Translations under genes and position numbers: made by a program | Assembly: GCA_023264915.1 (NCBI GenBank) | Contig: JAHFUU010000250.1 | Location: forward strand, 1-5,121 | DNA length: 5,121 bases | Direction: 5' to 3' | Source of the DNA: Microthrixaceae bacterium | Lineage (GTDB): Bacteria; Actinomycetota; Acidimicrobiia; Acidimicrobiales; Acidimicrobilacustridaceae | In this document: positions 1-5,121 of the stretch, piece after piece | Layout of the letters: each line of letters opens with the position of its first letter | Position numbering within the stretch: the stretch's first letter is position 1 | The notes under the pieces: generated by a model | What the model saw: the letters and a program-made list of their open reading frames with translations, nothing else | What the model was told of the DNA's origin: nothing | Databases searched by the model: none

Positions 1-120
1 GCACCCTCGCTGGCGCTCGGGATGCTCCCCATCGCCGTCGGGCTCCCTGGCGGTCGCGCCGCCGGCCGGCGCTTGCCACATCCCCAACAAATTGTCGATC
101 GCGGATCCGCAAGCGCCTAG
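1..120. repeat. Dispersed intergenic repeat, copy A (left end cut by the window)
   Basis: This stretch matches 4396-4519 in the same orientation. By hand alignment the copies differ by about two substitutions and a few short indels: one extra G near 37, a one-base loss near 77, and a four-base loss near 92. Structure is preserved. A 9-bp stem GGCGCTTGC / GCAAGCGCC pairs 68-76 with 109-117, a smaller hairpin GGCGG / CCGCC pairs 49-53 with 59-63, and a 10-base palindrome GCGGATCCGC lies at 101-110. Two of the larger differences fall in the loop of the 9-bp stem, as expected if the stem is what is maintained. The unit ends in CTAG at 117-120. No protein-coding signal is evident. It lies beyond the 3' end of purB. 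It could be a REP-like or miniature non-autonomous element, or a 3' RNA structure. Confidence 0.8.
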
Positions 121-141
121 TTGCCTGGGGGGCTGCGCCCC
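117..141. repeat. Truncated start of a second repeat unit, sharing CTAG with copy A
   Basis: CTAG followed by TTGCCTGGGGGGCTGCGCCC repeats the left end of the full copy at 4368-4392, and similarity stops after about 25 bases. It contains a compact hairpin, GGGGC (129-133) and GCCCC (137-141) around a TGC loop. Copy A therefore runs directly into the beginning of another unit, so the units can sit head to tail with one CTAG at the junction. After 142 I can follow no further similarity, so the rest of this unit is deleted or heavily diverged. Confidence 0.7.
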
Positions 142-195
142 GCGGCCCGGCCAGCCGAGGCCGGTCGCCAGCCAAGACGGTGGACGGCTCATCTC

Positions 196-215
196 TGGGG
201 CGCCCGAGGGCCCCA
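196..215 (-). terminator. Weak hairpin downstream of purB
   Basis: TGGGGC (196-201) and GCCCCA (210-215) form a 6-bp GC-rich stem around an 8-base loop, 56 bases past the purB stop codon. No T-tract follows on the minus strand. It is only a candidate for a U-less terminator, and chance is plausible at this GC content. Confidence 0.2.
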
Positions 216-271
216 CAGCCATCTCCAGTCGAACGGCACCGAGGGAACCGCGTCGTCCGAGCCCGCTCCGG

Positions 272-1699
272 TCAGAGGATGCCTGATGACCGGTAGGTGG
301 CGGCGGCAGGATGCGCCGCCACGATCTCGCTGACCTCGTCGACAAAGGAGCCGACCTGGTGCACAGCAGCGCCCGTGAACGACAGCGGTTCGGTGAGGAT
401 CCCGTCCAGATCGTCGGCCGATAGGCCGAGCCTCGGGTCACCCGCGAGCCGGTCGAGCAGGTCGTTTGTTGGGGCAGCGGTCTCTCGCATCGCCAGGGCG
501 GCAGCCACCGCGTGACGCTTGATCACTTCGTGCGCCTCCTCGCGTCCGGCGCCAGACCTCATCGCTGCCATCAGGATCTTCGTCGTCGCCAGGAAGGGAA
601 GGAAGCGCTGCAGCTCGGCCTCGACCACCGACGGGTACACACCGAGCTCACCCAGCACGGCGAGCGTCGTCTCGAGAACCCCGTCGGCTGCGAAGAACGC
701 ATCCGGGATCGCCACCCTGCGCACCGCAGAGCAGGAGACGTCACCCTCGCTCCACTGGTCGCCCGCGACAGACGCGGCCATGGTCAGGTGGCCGCGAAGC
801 ACGCTCATCAACGCGTTGATCCGCTCACAGGACCGCGCGTTCATCTTGTGGGGCATCGCGGAAGAACCGACCTGTCCTTCCTGGAACCCCTCGGTGACGA
901 GCTCCGCGCCAGCCATGAGCCTGATCCCGAGAGCCAGGCTGGACGGGCCAGATGCGACCTGTACGAGGGCAGACACGACGTCAAGGTCAAGCGACCTCGG
1001 GTAGACCTGGCCTACGTTCACCAGCACGTGATCGAAGCCAAGATGGCCAGCCACGCGCCGCTCGAGCTCGTGGACCCGCTTTGGATCCTCAAGCAGGTCG
1101 AGCTGGTCCTGCTGCGTGCCGACCGGGCCCTTGATGCCCCGAAGCGGGTAGCGCTCGAGCAGCTCCTCCAGACGCCTGAAGGCAAGCAGCATCTCCTGGC
1201 CAGCGTTGGCAAACCGCTTGCCGAGCGTCGTCGCCTGAGCCGGGACGTTGTGCGTGCGGCCAGCCATGACGAGCCCGGCGAAGCTGGCAGCCCTGTCCGC
1301 GAGCTGCGCGAGCACCGCGACCATGTGGTCCCGCACGAGGATGAGGCTCTGGCGGATCTGGAGTTGCTCGACGTTCTCTGTGAGATCACGCGAGGTCATC
1401 CCTTTGTGTATCTGCTCGAAGCCAGCCAGCTCGCAGAACTCCTCGATCCGCGCTTTCACGTCGTGACGGGTTCGCTGCTCCCTCCACTGGATCGAATCGA
1501 GGTCGACCTTGCCCACGACCTTGCGGTACGCGTCGATCACCGCGTCTGGCACGTCGAGGCCCAAGTCACGTTGAGCTTGCAGCACCGCCAGCCAAAGCTC
1601 TCGCTCCAGCACCACCTTGTGCTCTGGCGACCAGATGCGGACCATCGGGTCGCAGCCATAGCGGGCAGCCAGGACATCGGGGATCTGCGGCTTGGCCAT
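272..1699 (-). CDS. purB: Adenylosuccinate lyase
   Basis: This 475-residue member of the fumarase/aspartase superfamily cleaves SAICAR to AICAR in IMP synthesis and adenylosuccinate to AMP, releasing fumarate each time. The family works as a cytoplasmic homotetramer. Visible motifs are HDVKARIEEF at 79-88, HKGMTSRDLTEN at 98-109 (substrate binding), GRTHNVPAQATTLGKR at 147-162 with the catalytic-type His150, GIKGPVGT at 188-195, and the superfamily signature GSSAMPHKMNARSCERI at 278-294 with the flexible-loop serines. The long C-terminal part, including LPFLATTKILMAA, matches the mycobacterial form, and length is normal. The ATG at 1697-1699 gives the expected N-terminus (IPDVLAARY). GGAG at 1704-1707 on the minus strand is a ribosome site with a short 4-base spacer. 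The gene is divergent from the small zinc-protein gene, so it must have its own promoter in 1700-1962. No truncation or missing active-site motif is seen. Confidence 0.97.
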   Translation of the reverse strand: MAKPQIPDVLAARYGCDPMVRIWSPEHKVVLERELWLAVLQAQRDLGLDVPDAVIDAYRKVVGKVDLDSIQWREQRTRHDVKARIEEFCELAGFEQIHKGMTSRDLTENVEQLQIRQSLILVRDHMVAVLAQLADRAASFAGLVMAGRTHNVPAQATTLGKRFANAGQEMLLAFRRLEELLERYPLRGIKGPVGTQQDQLDLLEDPKRVHELERRVAGHLGFDHVLVNVGQVYPRSLDLDVVSALVQVASGPSSLALGIRLMAGAELVTEGFQEGQVGSSAMPHKMNARSCERINALMSVLRGHLTMAASVAGDQWSEGDVSCSAVRRVAIPDAFFAADGVLETTLAVLGELGVYPSVVEAELQRFLPFLATTKILMAAMRSGAGREEAHEVIKRHAVAAALAMRETAAPTNDLLDRLAGDPRLGLSADDLDGILTEPLSFTGAAVHQVGSFVDEVSEIVAAHPAAATYRSSGIL

Positions 1700-1779
1700 G
1701 TCGCTCCGGGAGATGGGGTTGGACCCAAACGCTACCGGAACAGCGTCCCAGCCCTGACCGCCGCACAGGTGGACATCAC

Positions 1780-1832
1780 GGTGACCTCACAGAGGAGGCA
1801 GGGTGAGTCCGGTCACCCAGCCTGTCGAGGCT
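1780..1832. promoter_or_regulatory. Cluster of overlapping inverted repeats in the purB 5' region
   Basis: Three pairings are visible. GGTGACC (1780-1786) pairs with GGTCACC (1811-1817), and TCAC (1787-1790) with GTGA (1803-1806) extends it inward. GGGTGA (1801-1806) can instead pair with TCACCC (1813-1818), which excludes the first fold. AGCCT (1819-1823) pairs with AGGCT (1828-1832) immediately beside it. On the purB transcript this would lie about 80-130 bases before the start codon, if transcription begins further out. Alternative folds are a hallmark of leader control, but the dyads could equally be protein-binding sites or chance. Confidence 0.35.
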
Positions 1833-1922
1833 CAGTAGTCCGAACGAACCAAATGCCGCGTGGATGAGATCGAACCGTAAAGAACCTACGATTACTGGTC
1901 GATCCCACCACGGAGGGTGAGA

Positions 1923-1943
1923 ATCAGGGGCGCTTTTCCTGAT
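1923..1943 (+). promoter_or_regulatory. Hairpin in the leader of the zinc-protein gene
   Basis: ATCAGG (1923-1928) and CCTGAT (1938-1943) form a perfect 6-bp stem, which two G-T pairs could lengthen, around a T-containing loop. It ends 8 bases before the ribosome site GAGGG at 1952-1956 of the downstream gene. It could modulate translation or be a small operator; no family match is recognised. Confidence 0.3.
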
Positions 1944-1962
1944 CGAGGGTTGAGGGCAGATC

Positions 1963-2331
1963 ATGCAGGAAGCACGGTGCTTGAAGCATTCATTCGAGGT
2001 GGCCGAGAGCTGTTGCCGCAACTGCGGCAACGACTTCTGCAACGAGTGCCTGGTGTACGCCTTCGGCCCGAACAAGCATCCATACTGCGTCTCGTGCGCG
2101 CTGGCAGCAGCGGGGGTCAGAGCCAACGCCGCCAACCGGCCCGCCTACTCCAAGCGTGAGATGCGCCGGCGCCAAAAGGAGCAACGCAAGCTCGAGCGCC
2201 AGCAGAAGACAGCGACCAAGGCTGTCGCGTCAGCCGAGATCGATTGGTCGGTCCCGGAGGGAAGCTCACCGGACTTCGACTGGGCAGATGAGCCCGTCAG
2301 TGACGACGGCGACAAGGTGGTCAGCTTCTAA
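1963..2331 (+). CDS. Small B-box-like zinc-binding protein with charged tail
   Basis: This 122-residue protein has an N-terminal zinc module spaced like a B-box or cross-brace finger: C6-x2-H9, C18-x2-C21, C26-x2-C29 and C42-x2-C45, with H39 as a spare ligand. That is enough for two zinc ions. Residues 53-86 are a very basic, probably helical segment (KREMRRRQKEQRKLERQQK). The tail, 92-117, is acidic and repeats an [I/F]DW motif (IDW at 93-95, FDW at 105-107). No signal peptide or membrane segment is seen, so it is probably cytoplasmic. The ATG is fixed by an in-frame TGA at 1951-1953 and by GAGGG at 1952-1956, six bases before it. The gene is divergent from purB and convergent with purE, so it is not in their operon. 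Bacterial B-box-like fingers usually serve protein contacts. The basic stretch could also touch RNA or DNA. The exact function is unknown; the zinc-binding call is strong, the B-box label moderate. Confidence 0.85.
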   Translation: MQEARCLKHSFEVAESCCRNCGNDFCNECLVYAFGPNKHPYCVSCALAAAGVRANAANRPAYSKREMRRRQKEQRKLERQQKTATKAVASAEIDWSVPEGSSPDFDWADEPVSDDGDKVVSF

Positions 2332-2382
2332 CCGAGCTACGCCTGGCCCACCTGTCATGTCCAGGAGGGGATCGTCGTGCTG
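2332..2382. terminator. Short convergent gap with a weak dyad
   Basis: Fifty-one bases separate the stop codons of the zinc-protein gene and purE, so both transcripts should end here or overlap. The only dyad I see is CCTGG (2342-2346) with CCAGG (2361-2365), a 5-bp stem around 14 bases, with no T-tract on either strand. It is a poor terminator candidate. Confidence 0.2.
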
Positions 2383-2832
2383 TCAAGCGCCGCTGATGTC
2401 GCGGCGGTAGTCGTCGAGCTTGGACTCGAGGGTTTCGTCGGTGATCGAGAGCATCTCGAGAACGAGGATCGCCGCGTTGACCGAGCCGTCGATTGCAACA
2501 GTGGCAACCGGGATGCCCTTGGGCATCTGCACTGTCGAGTACAGAGCGTCGATGCCGTTGAGAGCGCCCCCCGAAAGAGGAACACCGATCACCGGCAGAG
2601 TTGTGTGCGCTGCGACCGCGCCGGCCAGGTGGGCAGCCATGCCCGCACCGCAGATCACGGCCGAATAGCCCTCATCGCGGGCAGACCGGGCGAGGGCCAG
2701 GACCGCTTCGGGGTTGCGATGGGCAGACAGGACCCGTACGTCAGCTTGTACCCCGAAGCCCTCGAGCGTGTCTGCTGCGACTGACATCTTGTCCATGTCG
2801 TTGGGCGAGCCCATCAGCACCAGAACTTTCAA
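2383..2832 (-). CDS. purE: N5-carboxyaminoimidazole ribonucleotide mutase
   Basis: This 149-residue, complete class I PurE-type enzyme converts N5-CAIR to CAIR in the sixth step of IMP synthesis. The family forms cytoplasmic octamers and normally depends on PurK for N5-CAIR. Visible motifs are GSPND at 8-12 (phosphate/ribose loop, usually GSxSD), SAHR at 36-39 with the conserved histidine, [10 protein letters not shown] at 62-71, PVIGVP at 80-85, [13 protein letters not shown] at 102-114 and NAA at 119-121. AHLAG replaces the commoner AHLPG, which I take as a subfamily trait. The start is TTG at 2830-2832. An in-frame TGA lies four codons upstream, the next downstream start would remove the first beta strand, and a strong ribosome site (GAGGTGAGG, minus strand, 2835-2843) precedes it. 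It lies 88 bases after purA on the same strand and may share its transcript. No purK is visible. Confidence 0.95.
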   Translation of the reverse strand: MKVLVLMGSPNDMDKMSVAADTLEGFGVQADVRVLSAHRNPEAVLALARSARDEGYSAVICGAGMAAHLAGAVAAHTTLPVIGVPLSGGALNGIDALYSTVQMPKGIPVATVAIDGSVNAAILVLEMLSITDETLESKLDDYRRDISGA

Positions 2833-2871
2833 GACCTCACCTCAGCTTCCACGAGCTGGTCCGGCCCGCCG

Positions 2872-2888
2872 CACGTACCAGGTACGTG
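2872..2888. promoter_or_regulatory. 17-base palindrome between purA and purE
   Basis: CACGTACC-A-GGTACGTG is two perfect 8-base half-sites around one central base. It lies in the non-coding gap, 33 bases past the purA stop and 39 bases before the purE start. A symmetric site of this size is typical of an operator for a dimeric regulator and could control a purE promoter. As RNA it could fold as CACGTA / TACGTG around a CCAGG loop, but no T-tract follows, so a classic terminator is unlikely. I do not recognise the motif as that of a named regulator. Confidence 0.45.
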
Positions 2889-2920
2889 TCGCACAAAGGG
2901 AGCACAGGCCAGAGCTGGAC

Positions 2921-4201
2921 TCATGCCGCGAAGTGAAGGAACTGCTCGCGGCCAGGGCCTACACCGACGAGGCTGATCGGTACACCGACTTGGGCCTCGA
3001 GGAACGCGATGTAATCCCGGGCGCGAGACGGGAGGTGATGACGCTCTGTCGCTTCGGAGAGGTCCTCGCCCCATCCGGGGAGCTGCTCATAGATCGGCTT
3101 CGCCTTGTGGAGGTCGGATTGGTGGTAGGGCAAGTGCTCGATGCGCGTGCCGTCGATCTCGTACGCGACGCAAACCTTGACGGTGTCGAGGGTGTCGAGG
3201 ACATCGAGCTTGGTGAGGGCCACCTCGGACAGCGAGTTGAGCCTCACGGCGTGCCTCAGCATCACCGCATCGAACCACCCCGGGCGTCGCCGGCGACCGG
3301 TGTTGGTACCGTACTCGCCCCCCCGTTCGACAAGAAGGTCGCCCACCTCGTCGAACAGCTCGGTGGGGAAGGGCCCGGAGCCGACACGGGTCACGTACGC
3401 CTTGGCGATGCCGATGACCCGGGTGATGAAACGAGGCCCGATCCCAGCTCCCACGCAGGCGCCGCCGGCAACAGGGTTCGAAGAGGTGACATAGGGGTAG
3501 GTGCCGTGGTCCAGGTCCAAGAACGTGGCCTGCGCACCTTCGAGAAGTACGTGGTGATCGAGCTCGAGGGCTTCGTGGACGAGGTTGACGGTGTCGGTGA
3601 TCATCGGCTCGATCCGCTCGCGACACTCGCCCAGGTACTGCTCTGCGATGTCGTCTGCTGATTGGGGAAGCTGGTTGTAGACCTTGGCCAGGATCGCGTT
3701 CTTCTCCTTGACCACGACATCGAGCTTCTGGCGGAAGATCTTGGGATCGAGAAGATCCTGCACCCTCAAACCCACCCTGGAGGCCTTGTCTGCATAGGCC
3801 GGTCCGATCCCTCGCTTGGTCGTACCGATCTTGTTCTTGCCCAGGTACCGCTCGGTCACGCGATCGATCTCCTGGTGATAGGGCAGGATGAGATGCGCGT
3901 TTCCGCTCACCTTCAAGAGGCTGGTGTCGACCCCTTTGGAGCTGAGCATGTCGAGCTCTTCGAGCAGCACGCGAGGGTCCACGACCACCCCGTTGCCTAT
4001 GACCGGGGTTATGTGGTCATAGAGGATGCCGCTGGGCACGAGTTGGAGGGCGAACGTCTCGCCGTTCACCACGAGGGTGTGCCCTGCGTTGTGGCCGCCC
4101 TGGTAACGGACGACCATGTGCATCTCTTTGGCGACGAGATCGGTGAACTTGCCCTTGCCCTCGTCACCCCACTGAGTCCCGACGACGACTGTGGCCGGCA
4201 C
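2921..4201 (-). CDS. purA: Adenylosuccinate synthetase
   Basis: This 426-residue, full-length enzyme joins IMP and aspartate at the cost of GTP to give adenylosuccinate, the committed step to AMP. It is a cytoplasmic homodimer in the family. Motifs in order are [11 protein letters not shown] at 8-18 with the catalytic Asp13 and GTP loop, GGHNAGHT at 35-42 with the catalytic His41 (both at the E. coli positions), NGVVVDP at 70-76, [10 protein letters not shown] at 125-134 (IMP phosphate), [20 protein letters not shown] at 221-240, [11 protein letters not shown] at 301-311, KLDVLD at 331-336 and the C-terminal GPGREQ at 415-420. The start is GTG at 4199-4201, chosen because it puts Asp13 and His41 in register and has GGGAGG six bases upstream. 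It is followed on the same strand by purE and preceded by an acyl-CoA dehydrogenase gene 314 bases away. A strong inverted repeat in its leader may regulate it. Confidence 0.97.
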   Translation of the reverse strand: MPATVVVGTQWGDEGKGKFTDLVAKEMHMVVRYQGGHNAGHTLVVNGETFALQLVPSGILYDHITPVIGNGVVVDPRVLLEELDMLSSKGVDTSLLKVSGNAHLILPYHQEIDRVTERYLGKNKIGTTKRGIGPAYADKASRVGLRVQDLLDPKIFRQKLDVVVKEKNAILAKVYNQLPQSADDIAEQYLGECRERIEPMITDTVNLVHEALELDHHVLLEGAQATFLDLDHGTYPYVTSSNPVAGGACVGAGIGPRFITRVIGIAKAYVTRVGSGPFPTELFDEVGDLLVERGGEYGTNTGRRRRPGWFDAVMLRHAVRLNSLSEVALTKLDVLDTLDTVKVCVAYEIDGTRIEHLPYHQSDLHKAKPIYEQLPGWGEDLSEATERHHLPSRARDYIAFLEAQVGVPISLVGVGPGREQFLHFAA

Positions 4202-4207
4202 GATGAA

Positions 4208-4213
4208 CCTCCC
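4208..4213 (-). promoter_or_regulatory. Ribosome binding site of purA
   Basis: GGGAGG on the minus strand lies six bases before the GTG at 4199-4201. It supports the GTG start, since no ATG gives the conserved N-terminus. The inverted repeat at 4222-4251 begins only eight bases further upstream. Confidence 0.8.
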
Positions 4214-4221
4214 AGGGGATC

Positions 4222-4251
4222 GGCCTGCCGCACGCTAGGTGGCGGCAGGCC
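4222..4251 (-). promoter_or_regulatory. Perfect 10-bp inverted repeat in the purA leader
   Basis: GGCCTGCCGC (4222-4231) and GCGGCAGGCC (4242-4251) pair perfectly around a 10-base loop (ACGCTAGGTG on the plus strand). In a purA leader RNA this very stable stem would stand eight bases before the ribosome site. There is no T-tract on either side, so it is not a canonical intrinsic terminator. It could be a U-less terminator for the upstream acyl-CoA dehydrogenase transcript, a translational or stability element for purA, or a DNA operator with two 10-base arms. Confidence 0.5.
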
Positions 4252-4367
4252 CGGGATTGCCGGCCAACCCTACTAGCAGAGCAGGGCGCGTTGGCACTCG
4301 AACGACTACCCAAAGAAGATCCCAGCTCCCATGACTACCGGGGGTTGCTGCGCCGCGTCGTGAGGAA

Positions 4368-4519
4368 CTAGTTGCCTGGGGGGCTGCGCCCCCACGCACC
4401 CTCGCTGACGCTCGGGATGCTCCCCATCGCCTCGGGCTCCCTGGCGGTCGCGCCGCCGGCCGGCGCTTGCAAACATCCCCAACAAATCAACTGTCGATCG
4501 CGGATCCGCAAGCGCCTAG
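4368..4519. repeat. Dispersed intergenic repeat, copy B (full unit, CTAG at both ends)
   Basis: The 152-base unit runs from CTAG at 4368-4371 to CTAG at 4516-4519. Its part from 4396 onward matches copy A at 1-120, and its first ~25 bases match 117-141. It holds a left hairpin GGGGGC / GCCCCC (4379-4384 with 4388-4393, TGC loop), GGCGG / CCGCC (4443-4447 with 4453-4457), the palindrome GCCGGCCGGC at 4456-4465, and a right-end 9-bp stem GGCGCTTGC / GCAAGCGCC (4462-4470 with 4508-4516) that includes GCGGATCCGC (4500-4509) near its tip. The outer ends share no clear long terminal inverted repeat. The right end contains the stop codon of the acyl-CoA dehydrogenase gene. CTAG on both sides would fit a 4-base target duplication or a REP-like or IS200/IS605-like tetranucleotide end, both inferences. 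No coding capacity is credible. Confidence 0.8.
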
Positions 4520-5121
4520 GCAGCGAGGGCTGCACTCGCAGCTGTGGACTCGTCGATGGCATCGTGGGACAGGATCGATCGGCCGGCGGCGAAGGCAATC
4601 CGGTCGCCCCACTGGCCGTCGGGCATGAGCCTCTGCCGGACGTATCGCAGAGCCACGAGCGACTTGCGGGGGTCGGAAGCTCCCTGCTCACAAAGCAGAG
4701 CAGCCGAGACAGTCCGGATCAACAGGTCCGTGAGCCTTCCCGCTCCGGCGTGAGTCCAGTCGGCGTCGATCATGTCGATCTCGGCGATGTGGGCCGCTAG
4801 GGCGTCTCGGTTGGATCTCACCTCGAGGGCTGCCTCGGCGAGGAGCTCGGGACCGGATCTAGTTGATTCGATGGCAGCGTCGATGCGCGCCAGCACCGCC
4901 TCGTGTGCGTTCTCGCGCCTGATCGCGCGCAGCACGTCCAGCGCGCAGATGTTCTCGCTTCCCTCCCAGATCGGATGGCAGACCGCGTCGCGAAGCAGAC
5001 GTGTGAGGCCCCAGTCCTCGCAGTAGCCGTTGCCGCCGACCAGCTCGTCGGCGTCGTTGGCGGCTTCGACCCCGAAGCGACAAAGGCGGACCTTGGCTGC
5101 GGGCACAAGGATCCTTCGGAG
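4516..5121 (-). CDS. AidB-like acyl-CoA dehydrogenase, C-terminal part (5' end outside window)
   Basis: The frame is open to the right edge of the window, so only the last 201 residues are visible. They belong to the C-terminal helical region of the FAD-dependent acyl-CoA dehydrogenase superfamily, which oxidises acyl-CoA thioesters and passes electrons to ETF. The segment PAAKVRLCRFGVEAANDADE, then GGNGYCEDWG (visible residues 29-38), RLLRDA, and IWEGSENICALDVLRAIRR (51-69), is closest in style to the AidB/ACAD10-11 branch. The Glu of IWEG is at the position of the catalytic base of medium-chain enzymes. The substrate cannot be told from this part, and no DNA-repair role should be assumed from the AidB likeness. 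The GTG at 5104-5106 is internal, not a start. The stop TAG is formed by the CTAG that ends repeat copy B. The gene lies upstream of purA on the same strand with no obvious functional link. Confidence 0.9.
   Translation of the reverse strand, partial: LRRILVPAAKVRLCRFGVEAANDADELVGGNGYCEDWGLTRLLRDAVCHPIWEGSENICALDVLRAIRRENAHEAVLARIDAAIESTRSGPELLAEAALEVRSNRDALAAHIAEIDMIDADWTHAGAGRLTDLLIRTVSAALLCEQGASDPRKSLVALRYVRQRLMPDGQWGDRIAFAAGRSILSHDAIDESTAASAALAA

Larger units (their letters stand above)
1700..1962. promoter_or_regulatory. Divergent intergenic region between purB and the zinc-protein gene
   Basis: These 263 bases must hold the promoters of purB (leftward) and of the small protein gene (rightward). 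The AT-richest part, about 1845-1897, is the likely promoter core. On the plus strand TACGAT at 1887-1892 resembles a -10 box, but no good TTGACA-like -35 box sits 16-18 bases upstream, so I do not assign a promoter. On the minus strand I found no convincing -35/-10 pair. The region also holds the overlapping inverted repeats at 1780-1832 and the hairpin at 1923-1943. Open frames crossing it do not look like real genes. Confidence 0.5.

Noticed and set aside
512..1867. Long plus-strand open frame of 451 codons opposite purB
   Set aside because: It is antisense to a gene with full family motifs. Its translation is low-complexity, rich in R, H, L and E as expected for a shadow frame in GC-rich DNA, and shows no recognisable domain.
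1776..2135. Minus-strand 119-codon frame overlapping the divergent intergenic region and the zinc-protein gene
   Set aside because: It overlaps the well-supported plus-strand gene by more than 170 bases and has no recognisable motif; a shadow frame.
2714..4276. Two consecutive long plus-strand open frames opposite purA (2714-3661 and 3662-4276)
   Set aside because: They are antisense to purA, whose motifs run the whole length. The proteins show no domain or membrane pattern and are best explained by codon bias.
4290..4320. TTCGAG-containing patch on the minus strand resembling a tRNA T-loop
   Set aside because: The flanking bases do not form the 5-bp T-stem, and no acceptor, D or anticodon arms can be drawn.
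4368..4519. Integron attC site or CRISPR repeat as an explanation for the structured repeat
   Set aside because: The ends do not match the attC core (GTTRRRY) and its inverse. There is no series of short repeats with unique spacers, and no integrase or cas gene is present.
4368..4519. Classic terminal inverted repeats marking the repeat as a standard miniature transposon
   Set aside because: The outer ends (CTAGTTGCCTGG and, inverted, CTAGGCGCTTGC) share only CTAG and an offset TTGC, so a true terminal inverted repeat cannot be claimed.
4372..4800. Plus-strand open frame starting inside repeat copy B and crossing the acyl-CoA dehydrogenase
   Set aside because: It runs antisense to a recognised gene, and its first part is only the translated repeat. 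The related frames near 92-333 come from the other repeat copy for the same reason.
5104..5106. GTG as the start codon of the acyl-CoA dehydrogenase gene
   Set aside because: The reading frame stays open and family-like upstream to the window edge (LRRIL), and the visible part begins within the C-terminal domain, so the real start lies outside.

Overview
The window is high-GC DNA that reads best as an actinobacterial chromosome. The adenylosuccinate lyase closely resembles the mycobacterial type, codons favour G or C at third positions, and GTG and TTG starts are used. A deep actinobacterial lineage such as Acidimicrobiia is my guess from protein style; the window holds no rRNA or other taxonomic marker.

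Layout, left to right. Bases 1-271 hold no gene: a structured intergenic repeat (1-120), the first ~25 bases of a second unit of that repeat (117-141), and the downstream flank of purB. Then come purB (minus, 272-1699), a 263-base divergent intergenic region with several inverted repeats, a small plus-strand gene for a B-box-like zinc-binding protein (1963-2331), purE (minus, 2383-2832, TTG start), an 88-base gap with a 17-base near-perfect palindrome, and purA (minus, 2921-4201, GTG start). A 314-base non-coding stretch (4202-4515) follows, with a perfect 10-bp inverted repeat in the purA leader and a second copy of the repeat (4368-4519). Last is the C-terminal part of an AidB-like acyl-CoA dehydrogenase (minus, 4516 to the right edge), whose stop codon lies inside the end of the repeat.

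The three purine genes form a functional set. PurE makes CAIR in the IMP pathway. PurB acts once in the IMP pathway (SAICAR cleavage) and again in AMP synthesis. PurA makes adenylosuccinate, the second PurB substrate. purA and purE could share a transcript. purB is separated from them by the oppositely oriented zinc-protein gene. purK, the usual partner of class I purE, is not in the window.

The enzymes are ordinary. The less explained material is the ~150-bp repeat with CTAG at both ends and a conserved 9-bp stem, the two strong dyads upstream of purA and purE, and the small zinc protein within the purine cluster. I see no convincing evidence of a new multi-gene system.
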